Assembly (NCBI GenBank): GCA_009697815.1
Contig: WLRQ01000014.1
Span: forward strand, 1-46,638
Reading direction: 5' to 3'
Origin: Actinomycetota bacterium
Lineage (GTDB): Bacteria > Actinomycetota > Actinomycetes > S36-B12 > CAIYMF01
Length of the DNA stretch: 46,638 bases
Translations under genes and position numbers: made by a program
Notes under the pieces: model-generated
Database searches by the model: none
What the model saw: only the letters and a program-made list of their open reading frames with translations
What the model was told of the DNA's origin: nothing
Shown: piece by piece, positions 25,434 to 34,217 of the stretch
How the letters are laid out: every line of letters begins with the position of its first letter
Position numbering within the stretch: position 1 is the first letter of the stretch

Positions 25434-26390
25434 TCAGACCTGTGCGACGAGGTCCACGACGAGGGCCAGGGGCTTCTGAGGCGAGGCGCCGGTGGTGGCG
25501 GGGATCTCAACCAGGACACGGGATCCCAGCGGTAACCCGACGACCCCGGCGAACACGGCGGCCCCATTGTCGCCGCCCACCTGCAGCGACTCCGGGATTC
25601 CCTTGGCCCATGTGGAGCCGACAATCACACTCGTCCAGTCGACCGCTTCGTACTGCACCACGAGCAGGCCCGCCTTGACGGGAGCACCGTTCCCCTTGGC
25701 GAGCACGACGGTGGTCACTGTGGCAGGGGTGGCCATTCCGGCAGCAATCGTGATCTTCGGCCTCTCACCGAGCGCGCCGGTCACCTGCGGCCCACCTGCG
25801 GGCGGAGTCTGCGGTGCCGCCGCAGGGTCGCCGGTCGACTTGGCGTTGAAGGCCCCGACGATGTCGACTACGAACACGATGGTGTCAGTGCCCGCGATCC
25901 CCGCGGAGGTGTTCCCCTTGCTCCCGTAGCCTTGCGCCGGCGGGATGCTTAGCAGGGCACGGGTTCCGACCTTCAGCCCGACAAGACTGGTGTCCCAGCC
26001 GGTGATGACCTTGCCGGTGCCGATGGGGAACCCGACGGGCGCCGATCGCGCGAATGAGCTGTCGAAGACCTTGCCCTTCCAGACCTGGCCGACATAGTTG
26101 GTCACCAGTAGGTCGCCCTTGGCGACCACTGTCCCTGTGCCCGTGACCAGCACCTGAATCTGCAGGGCGCCGGGGGCGTCCGCGTCGGGGAAGTTGATCG
26201 TGGGCTTTGTCCCGAATCCGCCGTCGACCGTGGGCATCCCCTCGCCGGAGGTGACGGCCGGCGTTGGGCCCGTCGAGGTTGGCAAGCCCGACGGGAAGTC
26301 CGGCCCCGGGACGTTGGCGGCCGAACTGCTCGCGCACGCGGTGGTGGTGAGCACGGCGGAGAGAACAAGGAGGGCGGCAACACGGCGCAT
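25434..26390 (-). CDS. Lipoprotein with tandem FKBP-type peptidyl-prolyl isomerase domains, the second degenerate
   Basis: 318 residues. Residues 1-19 are a lipoprotein signal peptide ending in the lipobox LTTTACAS with Cys19. A Pro/Thr/Ser-rich linker runs to about 70. The first FKBP domain (about 75-182) has TNYVGQVWKGKVFDSSF, IGTGKVITGWDTSLVGLKVG and IPPAQGYGSKG, the complete family core. The second (about 205-318) keeps the pattern VLAKGNGAPVKAGLLVVQYE and GVVGLPLGSRVLVEIP but has lost the Asp-Ser/Phe and Tyr-Gly active-site elements. It should fold or assist secreted proteins at the outer face of the membrane. Confidence 0.9.
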   Translation of the reverse strand: MRRVAALLVLSAVLTTTACASSSAANVPGPDFPSGLPTSTGPTPAVTSGEGMPTVDGGFGTKPTINFPDADAPGALQIQVLVTGTGTVVAKGDLLVTNYVGQVWKGKVFDSSFARSAPVGFPIGTGKVITGWDTSLVGLKVGTRALLSIPPAQGYGSKGNTSAGIAGTDTIVFVVDIVGAFNAKSTGDPAAAPQTPPAGGPQVTGALGERPKITIAAGMATPATVTTVVLAKGNGAPVKAGLLVVQYEAVDWTSVIVGSTWAKGIPESLQVGGDNGAAVFAGVVGLPLGSRVLVEIPATTGASPQKPLALVVDLVAQV

Positions 26391-26580
26391 GGGAAGGGCC
26401 TCACGTCATCGGGGGGTGTGCACCCAGGGTACGACGCCCCCAGCCCGTGCAGCGATGCGAGCCTCCGTTCGGCGCAACGTGCCCGTGAATCGCGCCACCG
26501 GATGGTTGACCCGACCGCGTGGGTGGGCTACGACTGGCACACGGGCCGAACAATCGGTCGGTCACGAGAGGGCGCGAGAG

Positions 26581-27402
26581 ATGTTCACACTCGACGGCAA
26601 AGTTGCCATCATCACCGGCGGAGCATCAGGAATCGGAGCCGCCACCGCCAGGCTCATGGCCAGCCTTGGCGCCCAGGTTGTCATCGCCGACGTGAACCAG
26701 GCGGGGTCGATCGCCCGGGTTGCTGAGATCGAGGCGGCAGGCGGCACCGCCCTGGCCGTCGAGACCAACGTCTGCGACGAGGCTCAGATCAAGCACATGG
26801 TCGAGATGGCCGTGACCACGTACGGACGACTCGACATCCTGTTCAACAACGCGGCTGATCTCGACATCATCGGGGGTGACCTCGACGTCACTGCCCAGGA
26901 CCTCTCGAACTGGGAGCTCACGATGCGTACGGGCCTGACCGGCCCGATGCTCGGGTGCAAGCACGGGATTCCCGCGATGGTCAAGACCGGTGGCGGCAGC
27001 ATCATCAACACCGCCTCGGTCTCTGGCCTTTTCGCTGAGGTGTACATGACCGGCTATCCGGTTGCCAAGGCCGGCGTTGCCCACCTCAGCCGCCAGGTTG
27101 CGCTCCAGTGGGGTAAGCAGGGCATTCGCTGTAATGCGATCGCGCCGGGGCTGACGCTCTCGCCCGCGGGCCTGAGAATGCCGGAGCCCATGCGCGAGAT
27201 GTACGTGCGCCACAACATGGTTCCGTTCGTCGGTCTGCCCGAGGACATCGCGCCCACGGTTGCCTTCCTGGCCTCGGATATGTCGCGCTACCTGACCGGG
27301 CAGTGCATACAGATCGACGGAGGCATCACGGGCGCAATCCCCATTGCCGCCGATTACCGGGACTTCGTCGCCGGTCTCACTGCGCCGCCCATGTCAGGGT
27401 GA
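26581..27402 (+). CDS. Short-chain dehydrogenase/reductase (SDR)
   Basis: 273 residues from ATG 26581. The cofactor motif is TGGASGIG, followed by FNNAAD, Ser in NTASVSGL and the catalytic Tyr-x-x-x-Lys in YPVAKAGV. The end has GQCIQIDGGITG. It is a classical SDR with NAD(P)-dependent alcohol/ketone chemistry; the substrate is not evident. It is a paralogue of the SDR at 21588. It ends 7 bases from the stop of the next SDR on the other strand. Confidence 0.92.
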   Translation: MFTLDGKVAIITGGASGIGAATARLMASLGAQVVIADVNQAGSIARVAEIEAAGGTALAVETNVCDEAQIKHMVEMAVTTYGRLDILFNNAADLDIIGGDLDVTAQDLSNWELTMRTGLTGPMLGCKHGIPAMVKTGGGSIINTASVSGLFAEVYMTGYPVAKAGVAHLSRQVALQWGKQGIRCNAIAPGLTLSPAGLRMPEPMREMYVRHNMVPFVGLPEDIAPTVAFLASDMSRYLTGQCIQIDGGITGAIPIAADYRDFVAGLTAPPMSG

Positions 27403-27409
27403 CGGTCTT

Positions 27410-28348
27410 CTAGGCCGACAGTGTGTCGACCGAGACCTCCCAGAGGCGCTCGGCGATCTCGGGATCGATCGCATAGGGCTGGACTCCGCGACGGGTTCCC
27501 GGAACGTGGGGCCCGGCCTCATTGCAGTCGTCGAAATAGCGTCCGCCGATGCCCTCAAGTAGGGGCGACGTCGCGAGAAGCACCGAGGTGGCCGCGCCCT
27601 GTTGCGGTGTCTTCCAGGTGAACGCGGCGCCCACCGCCGAGAGCACGGCGTCGAGTTCGTCGGCGCTGACGTGTCGCTGGAGGTTCGTGGCGATGGCACC
27701 GGGCATGAGGGCGTTCACGGTGATGCCGTCAGGGGCCCAGCGTCGCGTCGCTTCGACGGCGAACAGGACATTCGCGGTCTTCGACTGCCCGTAGGCGATC
27801 CACGGGTCGTAGGCACGCGCCTGGAAGTGGATGTCGTCGAAGTCGACCGCCGACCGCAAGTGCGCACTCGAGCTCACCGACACCACGCGCGCCCCGGGCG
27901 CCGCAGCGAGCGAACCGTGAAGTCCCGTCGTCAGGGCGAAGTGCCCGAGGTGGTTCGTGGCGAACTGCAACTCCCAGCCCTCGGGGGTCCGTGTGAGAGG
28001 GGCGGCCATCACTCCGGCGTTGTTGACCAGGATGTGGAGCGGGCCCTCCCAGGCTGCAACGAAGGCGGCGATCGACGAGTGGTCCGTGAGATCCAGGGGA
28101 GCCACGAGCACCCTGGCCGCGGGGTTTGTGCTGAGGATGTCGGCCACCGTCTGCTGCCCTGCCGTGCGGTCGCGCACCGCGATGGTGACCTCGGCACCCG
28201 CGAGTGCCAGGGCCCGCGCGGTCTCGACACCAATGCCCGACGAGCCACCGGTGACGATGGCGCGACGTCCCCGGAGGTCAATCCCGGCGACGACCTCCTC
28301 GGCCGTCGAGGTGAGGGAGAAGGGCGTGGTAATCAGCGGTGCGCTCAT
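27410..28348 (-). CDS. SDR-family oxidoreductase, retinol-dehydrogenase/WWOX-like
   Basis: 312 residues. TGGSSGIGVETARALA is the cofactor motif, then LVNNAGVMA, FATNHLGHFALT, SVSSSAHL and the catalytic YGQSKTANVLF. The FATNHLGHF and YxxSKxAN motifs place it in the retinol-dehydrogenase-like branch, distinct from the other two SDRs here. ATG 28348 is the start. The substrate is unknown. Confidence 0.9.
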   Translation of the reverse strand: MSAPLITTPFSLTSTAEEVVAGIDLRGRRAIVTGGSSGIGVETARALALAGAEVTIAVRDRTAGQQTVADILSTNPAARVLVAPLDLTDHSSIAAFVAAWEGPLHILVNNAGVMAAPLTRTPEGWELQFATNHLGHFALTTGLHGSLAAAPGARVVSVSSSAHLRSAVDFDDIHFQARAYDPWIAYGQSKTANVLFAVEATRRWAPDGITVNALMPGAIATNLQRHVSADELDAVLSAVGAAFTWKTPQQGAATSVLLATSPLLEGIGGRYFDDCNEAGPHVPGTRRGVQPYAIDPEIAERLWEVSVDTLSA

Positions 28349-28456
28349 GGCGATCTCTCATCTCGGGTTCGGCGGGCCGCATCGGTTCAGTGCCTGGCGC
28401 CAGCATGACGCGGTTTTCCTCACCCGATCATGCCTGCCGGGCCAGCACCTGGACGG

Positions 28457-28486
28457 CGATGGGGCGCCCTCTCGGGCGCCCCATCG
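28457..28486 (-). terminator. Hairpin downstream of tRNA-Ser(CGA)
   Basis: A perfect 13-base stem (28457-28469 with 28474-28486) with a TCTC tetraloop, 10 bases after the 3' end of the tRNA on the minus strand. It may end transcription of the tRNA. Confidence 0.7.
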
Positions 28487-28495
28487 GCTTGCTGG

Positions 28496-28580
28496 CGGTG
28501 GCGGTGGGATTTGAACCCACGGAGGCTCTCACCTCACACGCTTTCGAGGCGTGCTCCTTCGGCCGCTCGGACACGCCACC
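28496..28580 (-). tRNA. tRNA-Ser (anticodon CGA)
   Basis: On the minus strand the acceptor GGTGGCG (28580-28574) pairs with CGCCACC (28503-28497), with discriminator G at 28496. The anticodon stem CACGC/GCGTG frames the loop CTCGAAA, giving CGA at 28546-28544. It has a class II long variable arm and the T-loop GTTCAAATC. CCA is not encoded. It lies beside tadA. Confidence 0.95.
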
Positions 28581-28680
28581 GCCGAGGAGATTACAAGGTC
28601 GTGGGGCACTGACCACCATCGCGGTCGGACACCCGCTCGTTCCTCACGGGCGCGCCACCTCTTCGGGTGAGCAGGCCTGA

Positions 28681-29151
28681 TCAGTCAGGCGAACGCAAGT
28701 GGGCGAAGAAGTCTGTGAGCAACGCTTGGCACTCGTCGGCCAGCACCCCGGACACAACCTCGGGACGATGGTTGAGACGACGGTCCCGCACGACGTCCCA
28801 CAGGGAGCCGGCCGCGCCGTACTCCTGGTTCCACGCGCCGAACACCAGGCGGTCAACTCGGGCGAGCCACGCTGCCCCCGCGCACATGGGACACGGCTCA
28901 AGGGTGACCGCCAGTGTGCAGCCGGTCAGGCGCCAGGACCCGATGCGGGCGGCCGCGGCACGCAGGGCGACAACCTCGGCGTGGGCGGTGGGGTCGTGGG
29001 TGGCCTCGCGCTCGTTGTGGCCCACGCCGATGATTTCCCCGGCGGAATCGATGACCACGGCGCCGATCGGGATCTCGCCGGCATCGCCGGCGAGCCGGGC
29101 CTCCATGAGGGCACGGCGAATCGCCTCGACATCCACGGGACGGAACTTCAC
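28681..29151 (-). CDS. tadA: tRNA-specific adenosine deaminase TadA
   Basis: About 156 residues from GTG 29151 (GTG 29136 also possible). The cytidine/deoxycytidylate-deaminase fold has its zinc site in TAHAEVVALR (His and the catalytic Glu) and TLEPCPMCAGA (two Cys). VDRLVFGAWNQEYGAAGSLW is the TadA-type substrate loop. It converts A34 to inosine in tRNA-Arg(ACG). The gene for its partner protein lies 46 bases upstream on the same strand. Confidence 0.94.
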   Translation of the reverse strand: MKFRPVDVEAIRRALMEARLAGDAGEIPIGAVVIDSAGEIIGVGHNEREATHDPTAHAEVVALRAAAARIGSWRLTGCTLAVTLEPCPMCAGAAWLARVDRLVFGAWNQEYGAAGSLWDVVRDRRLNHRPEVVSGVLADECQALLTDFFAHLRSPD

Positions 29152-29197
29152 TGGGCGATCATCGCGCAACCCGCCCGACACCGGGCGGCGGCGCGTC

Positions 29198-29683
29198 CTA
29201 GTCGGGCAGCTGCTCGAGGGCGATGTCGAACTGGTCTCCGAAGCCGATGCGGGTGGCGAGGGTCGCGAGCACCTCGTCGGGCCACCGCTCGGAGTCCTCG
29301 AGCAGCATCTCGATCTCGTCAGCGCCGATTCCGAAGTCGGCGAGGATGCGCAGATCGCCGCCGGGCTGGGGGTCGTCACCCTCGTCATCCTCGGGGGAGG
29401 GCATTTCCAGCCTGTCGAGGACATCGAGCCCGAGCGGCCAATCCTCGGCGGCGAAGATGTCCGAGACGAGGAAACGTACTTCGCTGCCGAGGACGCGTAT
29501 GACGAGCAGGAACTCCTCGGCGACCGACACCAAACCAAGCACCCCACCCTCGCCGGGCTGGGCGCGCAGCGCATTCAGGAGTGATTCGAGATTCTCACTC
29601 GTGCGGGGCGGGAGGGTCTCGACCTGCCAGAGCCCTTCTTCGCGCCAGGCCGCGATGGCGAAGTCGACGGACGGCTCGTCCAT
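29198..29683 (-). CDS. tRNA adenosine deaminase-associated protein
   Basis: 161 residues from ATG 29683, with GAGGAGG five bases upstream. It begins MDEPSVDFAIAAWREEGLWQ, then EEFLLVIRVLGSEVRFLVSD and AAEDWPLGLDVLDRL, and ends ATRIGFGDQFDIALEQLPD. This matches the actinobacterial family always found just before tadA. The middle is Asp/Glu/Pro-rich. The molecular role is not known; linkage suggests help for TadA. The much longer open frame upstream is antisense to bioA and is rejected. Confidence 0.9.
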   Translation of the reverse strand: MDEPSVDFAIAAWREEGLWQVETLPPRTSENLESLLNALRAQPGEGGVLGLVSVAEEFLLVIRVLGSEVRFLVSDIFAAEDWPLGLDVLDRLEMPSPEDDEGDDPQPGGDLRILADFGIGADEIEMLLEDSERWPDEVLATLATRIGFGDQFDIALEQLPD

Positions 29684-29860
29684 GTCGACCTCCTCGCGGC
29701 GATGGTGCGTGAAGGCCGAGCGGCCCTGCCGCCCCAGAGTGCCAGACTCGCGCTCCGGAGGCTCCCTTTGGAGCCACGAGCGGCCACGTGTCCGATTAGT
29801 CCTGCCGCGCGAGCGGAACCCACCGTCTCCCGCGAGATCGTCCCCTGTCAGGATCGAACC

Positions 29861-31183
29861 ATGACGACCGAAGACCTTGTCGCCCGCGATCTCGCGAGCG
29901 TCTGGCACCCGTTCACCCAGCACTCGCGGTGGGCAGATGACCGACCCCTCGTCATCGACCGTGCCGAGGGCATGTACCTCATCGACACCGACGGCAACCG
30001 CTACCTCGATGCGATCGCGAGCCTGTGGGTCAACGTCCACGGCCACGCCGTGCCAGAGATCGACGACGCGATCCGTCGTCAGCTTGGTCGTCTCGACCAC
30101 ACCACCTTCCTGGGCCTGACCCATGAGCCGGGCATCGTCCTCGCGGAGAAGCTCCTCGCAACGGCCCCCGGAGGCGCGGATCGACGTGCCACCCGGGTCT
30201 TCTACGCCGGCGACGGTGCCAGCGCCGTCGAGGCCGCGATCAAGATGGCATTCCAGGCCAAGGCCCAGAACGGCGAGGACCGCCCGCTTTACCTCCACGT
30301 GGCCGAGGGCTACCACGGCGACACCCTCGGGGCGGTCAGCGTCGGCGGGATCGAGTTGTTCCACCACACGTACCGGCCGATCCTTCTCGACACCGTGATG
30401 ATCTCCAGCCCGGGTGTGAGGAGTCCGGGCCAGAGTGCGGCGGATCGCGCCATCGAGGTTGTGGCTGAGGCGCGGGCTCTCATGGAGGTGCAGGGCCATC
30501 GCGTCTGCGCCGTCGTGGTTGAGCCGATGGTGCAGGCGGCCGGCGGGATGCTCACCCATGACGCCGAGTTCTTGCGCGGTATGCGCGCACTTGCTGATCA
30601 GCACGGCGCCTACCTCGTGGCCGACGAGGTCGCCACCGGGATCGGTCGCACCGGCACGATGTGGGCCGTTGAGCACGCCGGAGTCGTTCCCGACCTCATC
30701 ACGTGCGGCAAGGGCCTCACGGCGGGCTATCTCCCCCTCTCTGCGGTACTGGCCACCGAGGAGATCTACGAAGCCTTCCTTGGCACCTCCGACAGTGGCC
30801 GCACCTTCTTTCACGGCCACAGTTACACCGCGAACCCGTTGTGCGCGGCGGCGGCGATCGCCAACCTCGACCTCATGGCCGACCGCGACACGGTGGGACG
30901 GGCCGCACGTCTCGGCGAGCGGATCGGCGAACTCACCGCCGGCCTGGCCGCATACGACGGCGTCAGCGAGATCCGACGGATCGGCACGATGACGGGTATC
31001 GAGGTGCGCAGCGTCGGCGAGCGCACCGGGTTCGAGATCTGTCAGCGTGCGCGGGACCGGGGCGTGCTCATCCGTCCGCTCGGCGACGTTGTGGTGCTCA
31101 TGCCGCCGCTCGCGTTGGGTGATGACGACCTTGACCTCCTCGTCGGCACGGTGGAGACGTGTATTCGTGAGGTGGTGGGGTGA
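29861..31183 (+). CDS. bioA: Adenosylmethionine-8-amino-7-oxononanoate aminotransferase BioA
   Basis: 440 residues from ATG 29861, with AGGAT upstream. It is a class III PLP aminotransferase: WHPFTQHSRWADDRPLVIDR is the BioA-specific start, YAGDGASAVEAAIKMAFQ the phosphate-binding loop, VADEVATGIGRTGTMW the PLP-ring Asp, and ITCGKGLTAGYLPLSAV the Schiff-base lysine (Lys284). FFHGHSYTANPL is typical of BioA. It converts KAPA to DAPA with S-adenosylmethionine as amino donor. It is the first gene of the biotin operon; its stop overlaps the start of the P450-BioF gene by 4 bases. The 177 bases before it should hold the operon promoter; no clear repressor site is seen there. Confidence 0.96.
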   Translation: MTTEDLVARDLASVWHPFTQHSRWADDRPLVIDRAEGMYLIDTDGNRYLDAIASLWVNVHGHAVPEIDDAIRRQLGRLDHTTFLGLTHEPGIVLAEKLLATAPGGADRRATRVFYAGDGASAVEAAIKMAFQAKAQNGEDRPLYLHVAEGYHGDTLGAVSVGGIELFHHTYRPILLDTVMISSPGVRSPGQSAADRAIEVVAEARALMEVQGHRVCAVVVEPMVQAAGGMLTHDAEFLRGMRALADQHGAYLVADEVATGIGRTGTMWAVEHAGVVPDLITCGKGLTAGYLPLSAVLATEEIYEAFLGTSDSGRTFFHGHSYTANPLCAAAAIANLDLMADRDTVGRAARLGERIGELTAGLAAYDGVSEIRRIGTMTGIEVRSVGERTGFEICQRARDRGVLIRPLGDVVVLMPPLALGDDDLDLLVGTVETCIREVVG

Positions 31184-33489
31184 CCCCCGCCGCCTTGGAC
31201 GCATCCGACCCCGCGTTCGCGCGCGACCCGTTCCCGACCTACGCCGAGCTCCGAGCCCGTGGTCCCGTCGGTTGCGTGCCGCTGTCGAATGGCCGCGAGG
31301 CCTGGTTCGTCACCGGCCTTGCAGAGGCCCGATATGTCCTGGCCGACAAGCGTTTCTCGGCGGTGCGGCCAAGTTCGCTCGATAGCTCGAGTCCTCGGGG
31401 TGTGCTCGAGCGCCACATGCTCAACACCGATGCGCCCGAGCACACACGCCTCCGTCGGCTGGCGTCGCGGGCCTTCACCGAGGCGAGGATCGATGCGCTG
31501 GCGCCGCGCATCGAGGTGCTCGTCGATGCCCTCCTCGACGCCATCCCGACCACTGGGGTCGTCGACATCGTCTCCGCCTTCGGCTTCCCACTCCCGGTGC
31601 AGGTGATGTGTGAGGTCCTCGGCGTCCCTGAGGCCGACCGTCTTGCCCTGCGGCAGTGGACCTACACCGTCGCGAGCCCCACCGGGCCGGGCACCGACGA
31701 TGCCTGGGACGGCTTGCTCACCTACTTCACCGGGCTCATCGCTGCCAAGCGCGCCGATCCCACCGACGACGTGTTCAGCGATCTCGTGCACCTGACGGAT
31801 GACGAGGGGATGCTCACCGAGCAAGAGCTTGTCGCGATGGCGTTCCTGCTGCTGTTCGCTGGCTACGAGACGACGATGAATCTCGTCGGCTCGGCAGTGT
31901 TGAGCCTGCTGACGCACCCGGACCAACTGCGCGCACTCACCACTCCCGCGCTGTGGGATGTCGCGGTTGAGGAGCTTCTTCGGCACGGGTCGCCGCTGGA
32001 AGGAGCGACATGGCGATGGGCGACCACCGACGTCGAGGTCGCCGGTGTGGTCGTGCCCGAGGGTTCGTCGGTGCTGGTCGTACTCGGTGCCGCCAATCGT
32101 GACCCTGACCGGTTCGACGACCCGGATCTGCTCGACCTCACGCGGTCTCCGAACCCGCACCTTGCCTTCGGGTACGGCCCGCACTTCTGTATCGGCGGCA
32201 GGCTCGCACGCCTCGAGGCCACTATTGCCCTGGCGCGGCTGGTGGCCCGCTTCCCTCACGTTCGCCTCGTGGCCGATCCCGCCGGAATCGCTTGGCGCCC
32301 AGGACTTCTCGTGCGTGGTCCCATGCGCCTCGACGTCCGCCTCGACGACCCTCACGCGCACCTGCACTCCCATGCTGACGCCCGCCGCGCTGCCGGATTG
32401 CGTCGTCGGCTCACGGCCCGGCAGGCCGATGCCGTCGTGATCGACCTCGCGGGCAATGACTATCTCGGGCTCACGCGCGACCCACGCGTCATCGACGGCG
32501 CGGTGACGGCCGCGAGCACATGGGGCGGCGGTGCCACCGGCTCGCGGTTGGTCACCGGTTCCACGCAGGGCCACCACGATCTCGAGGACGCGCTTGCCGC
32601 CTTTGTCGGCGCCGAGGCCGGACTCGTCCTCTCGAGTGGTTATCTCGCGAACTTGGGCGCTGTCGCCGCGCTATCGGGGCCGGGCACACTCGTGATCAGC
32701 GAGGCGCAGAACCACGCATCCATCATCGACGCCTGCCGGCTCAGCCGCGCTGACGTCGTCGTGACCGAGCACCGCGATATCGCAGCTGTTGAGCTCGCAC
32801 TCGCCGGACGCACCCTCGAACGCGCCATTGTGGTCACGGATGCCGTGTTCTCCGTCGACGGCGATCTCGCGCCGCTCACCGAACTTGCCTACGCGTGCCG
32901 GCGCCATGGGGCGCTGCTGATCATCGACGAGGCGCACGCTCTCGGGGTCGTGGGCGATGGTGGCCGAGGGGCGACGTATGCCGCAGGGCTGTCGGGCGCG
33001 CCGGACATCGTGCTGACGGCGACCCTCTCCAAGGCGCTCGGGTCGCAGGGCGGTGTCGTGCTCGGATCGCGTGCCGTCATCGACCATCTCGTCGACACCG
33101 CGCGTCCGTTCATCTTCGACACCGGGCTCGCGCCGGCCGCGGTGGGCGCGGCACATTCCGCACTCGATGCCCTCGTCGCCGACCCGACGTTGCCCCTGCG
33201 GGCCCGTCAGCGCGCGCGGGATCTCGCGCGGGTTGCGCGATCTGCGGGTTGGACGGCCTCGGAGCCTGATGCCGCGGTCACCTCGATCCTGATCGGCGAC
33301 CCGACTCTCGCGGTGGCCGCCGCTGCCGCATGTCTCGCGCGCGGGGTCAGGGTCGGCTGTTTTCGTCCACCGTCCGTTCCCGACGCGATCTCGCGGCTTC
33401 GGCTCACAGCTCGCGCCGATCTCACCGAATCGGACATCGACACGATCGCGACGGTCCTGGCCGAGGTTCGCGCCGAGGTGCTCGCATGA
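31180..33489 (+). CDS. Cytochrome P450 - 8-amino-7-oxononanoate synthase fusion (BioI-like P450 :: BioF)
   Basis: One 769-residue frame from GTG 31180. Residues 1 to about 388 are a complete soluble bacterial P450: I-helix FAGYETT (Ala227-Thr232, acid-alcohol pair Glu230-Thr231), ExxR at Glu265-Arg268, and the haem loop [11 protein letters not shown] with Cys337. Residues about 390-769 are a complete Bio[36 protein letters not shown] (Asp583, His586) and [10 protein letters not shown] with the PLP lysine Lys618, then FIFDTGLAP. There is no Met or Val codon to start BioF alone at the junction, and the linker is about ten residues. BioF condenses pimeloyl-ACP or -CoA with alanine to KAPA. In Bacillus the separate P450 BioI makes pimeloyl-ACP by cleaving acyl-ACP. 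I infer a joined pimelate-forming and KAPA-forming enzyme. It needs a ferredoxin or flavodoxin partner, not present here. Confidence 0.93.
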   Translation: MTPAALDASDPAFARDPFPTYAELRARGPVGCVPLSNGREAWFVTGLAEARYVLADKRFSAVRPSSLDSSSPRGVLERHMLNTDAPEHTRLRRLASRAFTEARIDALAPRIEVLVDALLDAIPTTGVVDIVSAFGFPLPVQVMCEVLGVPEADRLALRQWTYTVASPTGPGTDDAWDGLLTYFTGLIAAKRADPTDDVFSDLVHLTDDEGMLTEQELVAMAFLLLFAGYETTMNLVGSAVLSLLTHPDQLRALTTPALWDVAVEELLRHGSPLEGATWRWATTDVEVAGVVVPEGSSVLVVLGAANRDPDRFDDPDLLDLTRSPNPHLAFGYGPHFCIGGRLARLEATIALARLVARFPHVRLVADPAGIAWRPGLLVRGPMRLDVRLDDPHAHLHSHADARRAAGLRRRLTARQADAVVIDLAGNDYLGLTRDPRVIDGAVTAASTWGGGATGSRLVTGSTQGHHDLEDALAAFVGAEAGLVLSSGYLANLGAVAALSGPGTLVISEAQNHASIIDACRLSRADVVVTEHRDIAAVELALAGRTLERAIVVTDAVFSVDGDLAPLTELAYACRRHGALLIIDEAHALGVVGDGGRGATYAAGLSGAPDIVLTATLSKALGSQGGVVLGSRAVIDHLVDTARPFIFDTGLAPAAVGAAHSALDALVADPTLPLRARQRARDLARVARSAGWTASEPDAAVTSILIGDPTLAVAAAAACLARGVRVGCFRPPSVPDAISRLRLTARADLTESDIDTIATVLAEVRAEVLA

Positions 33490-34217
33490 GCATCCTGGTC
33501 ATCACGGGCACGGGCACCGATGTCGGTAAAACCGTTGTCACGGCTGCGATTGCGGCGCTCGCACGAGATCGCGGCTCCCGGGTCGCCGTCGTCAAGCCCG
33601 GGCAGACGGGTGTCGGTGTCGGCGAACCGGGTGACCTCGACGCTGTGCGGCGCCTTTCCCTGATCGATGATCTCCACGAGCATGTGCGCTACCCCGACCC
33701 GCTCGCACCAGCCGCCGCGGCGAGGGTGAGTGGATTGCCCTCCCTCGATCTCGCCACGTCGGTCGCCGCGATCCGCGCGTTGGGCGAGGATCACGAACTT
33801 GTGCTCGTCGAGGGCGCGGGCGGCCTGCTGGTGCGCTATGACGATGACGGCTCCACGATCGCCGACTGGGCACGGCTGCTCTCCGCCGACGTCCTGGTGG
33901 TGGCGCATCCGCAACTGGGCACTCTCAACTCGACCGCCCTCACTCTCGAGGCCCTCGCCCACCGAGGCCTTACTCTCGCGGGCGTGGTCCTGGGCTCGTG
34001 GCCGCGCGACCCTGATCTGGCCTCGCGGTGCAATATTCGCGACCTCGAGACCTTGGCCGCGCGACCTCTGTCGGGTGCTCTGGCCGACGGCGCCGGGGCC
34101 TTCGATCCGCTCGAATTCCTGCTCGCCGCCCGGGCAGGGCTGGAGCCGGCTCTTGGCGGCATCTTCGATGCGTCAGACTTCCGTAGAAAGTACGACCCCT
34201 TGGAGGGACACTCATGA
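33486..34217 (+). CDS. bioD: Dethiobiotin synthetase BioD
   Basis: 243 residues from ATG 33486, overlapping the previous stop by 4 bases (ATGA). The P-loop is [10 protein letters not shown] (Gly8-Thr16), followed by [10 protein letters not shown] and [11 protein letters not shown], the Mg/ATP and substrate elements. It closes the ureido ring of dethiobiotin from DAPA, CO2 and ATP. It ends in a 4-base overlap with bioB. Confidence 0.96.
   Translation: MSILVITGTGTDVGKTVVTAAIAALARDRGSRVAVVKPGQTGVGVGEPGDLDAVRRLSLIDDLHEHVRYPDPLAPAAAARVSGLPSLDLATSVAAIRALGEDHELVLVEGAGGLLVRYDDDGSTIADWARLLSADVLVVAHPQLGTLNSTALTLEALAHRGLTLAGVVLGSWPRDPDLASRCNIRDLETLAARPLSGALADGAGAFDPLEFLLAARAGLEPALGGIFDASDFRRKYDPLEGHS

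Noticed and set aside
29759-29774. GGCTCC/GGAGCC hairpin upstream of bioA as a biotin-repressor site
   Set aside because: A 6-base stem with a 4-base loop is common by chance at this GC content and does not resemble a BirA- or BioQ-type operator I can recognise.
29198-31204. A 668-codon open frame on the minus strand across bioA
   Set aside because: Only its last 161 codons (29198-29683) match a known family and have a ribosome site. The rest is antisense to bioA with the composition of a GC-rich mirror frame.
31042-32577. A 511-codon minus-strand frame across the P450
   Set aside because: It is antisense to a gene with clear P450 motifs and shows no recognisable domain itself.
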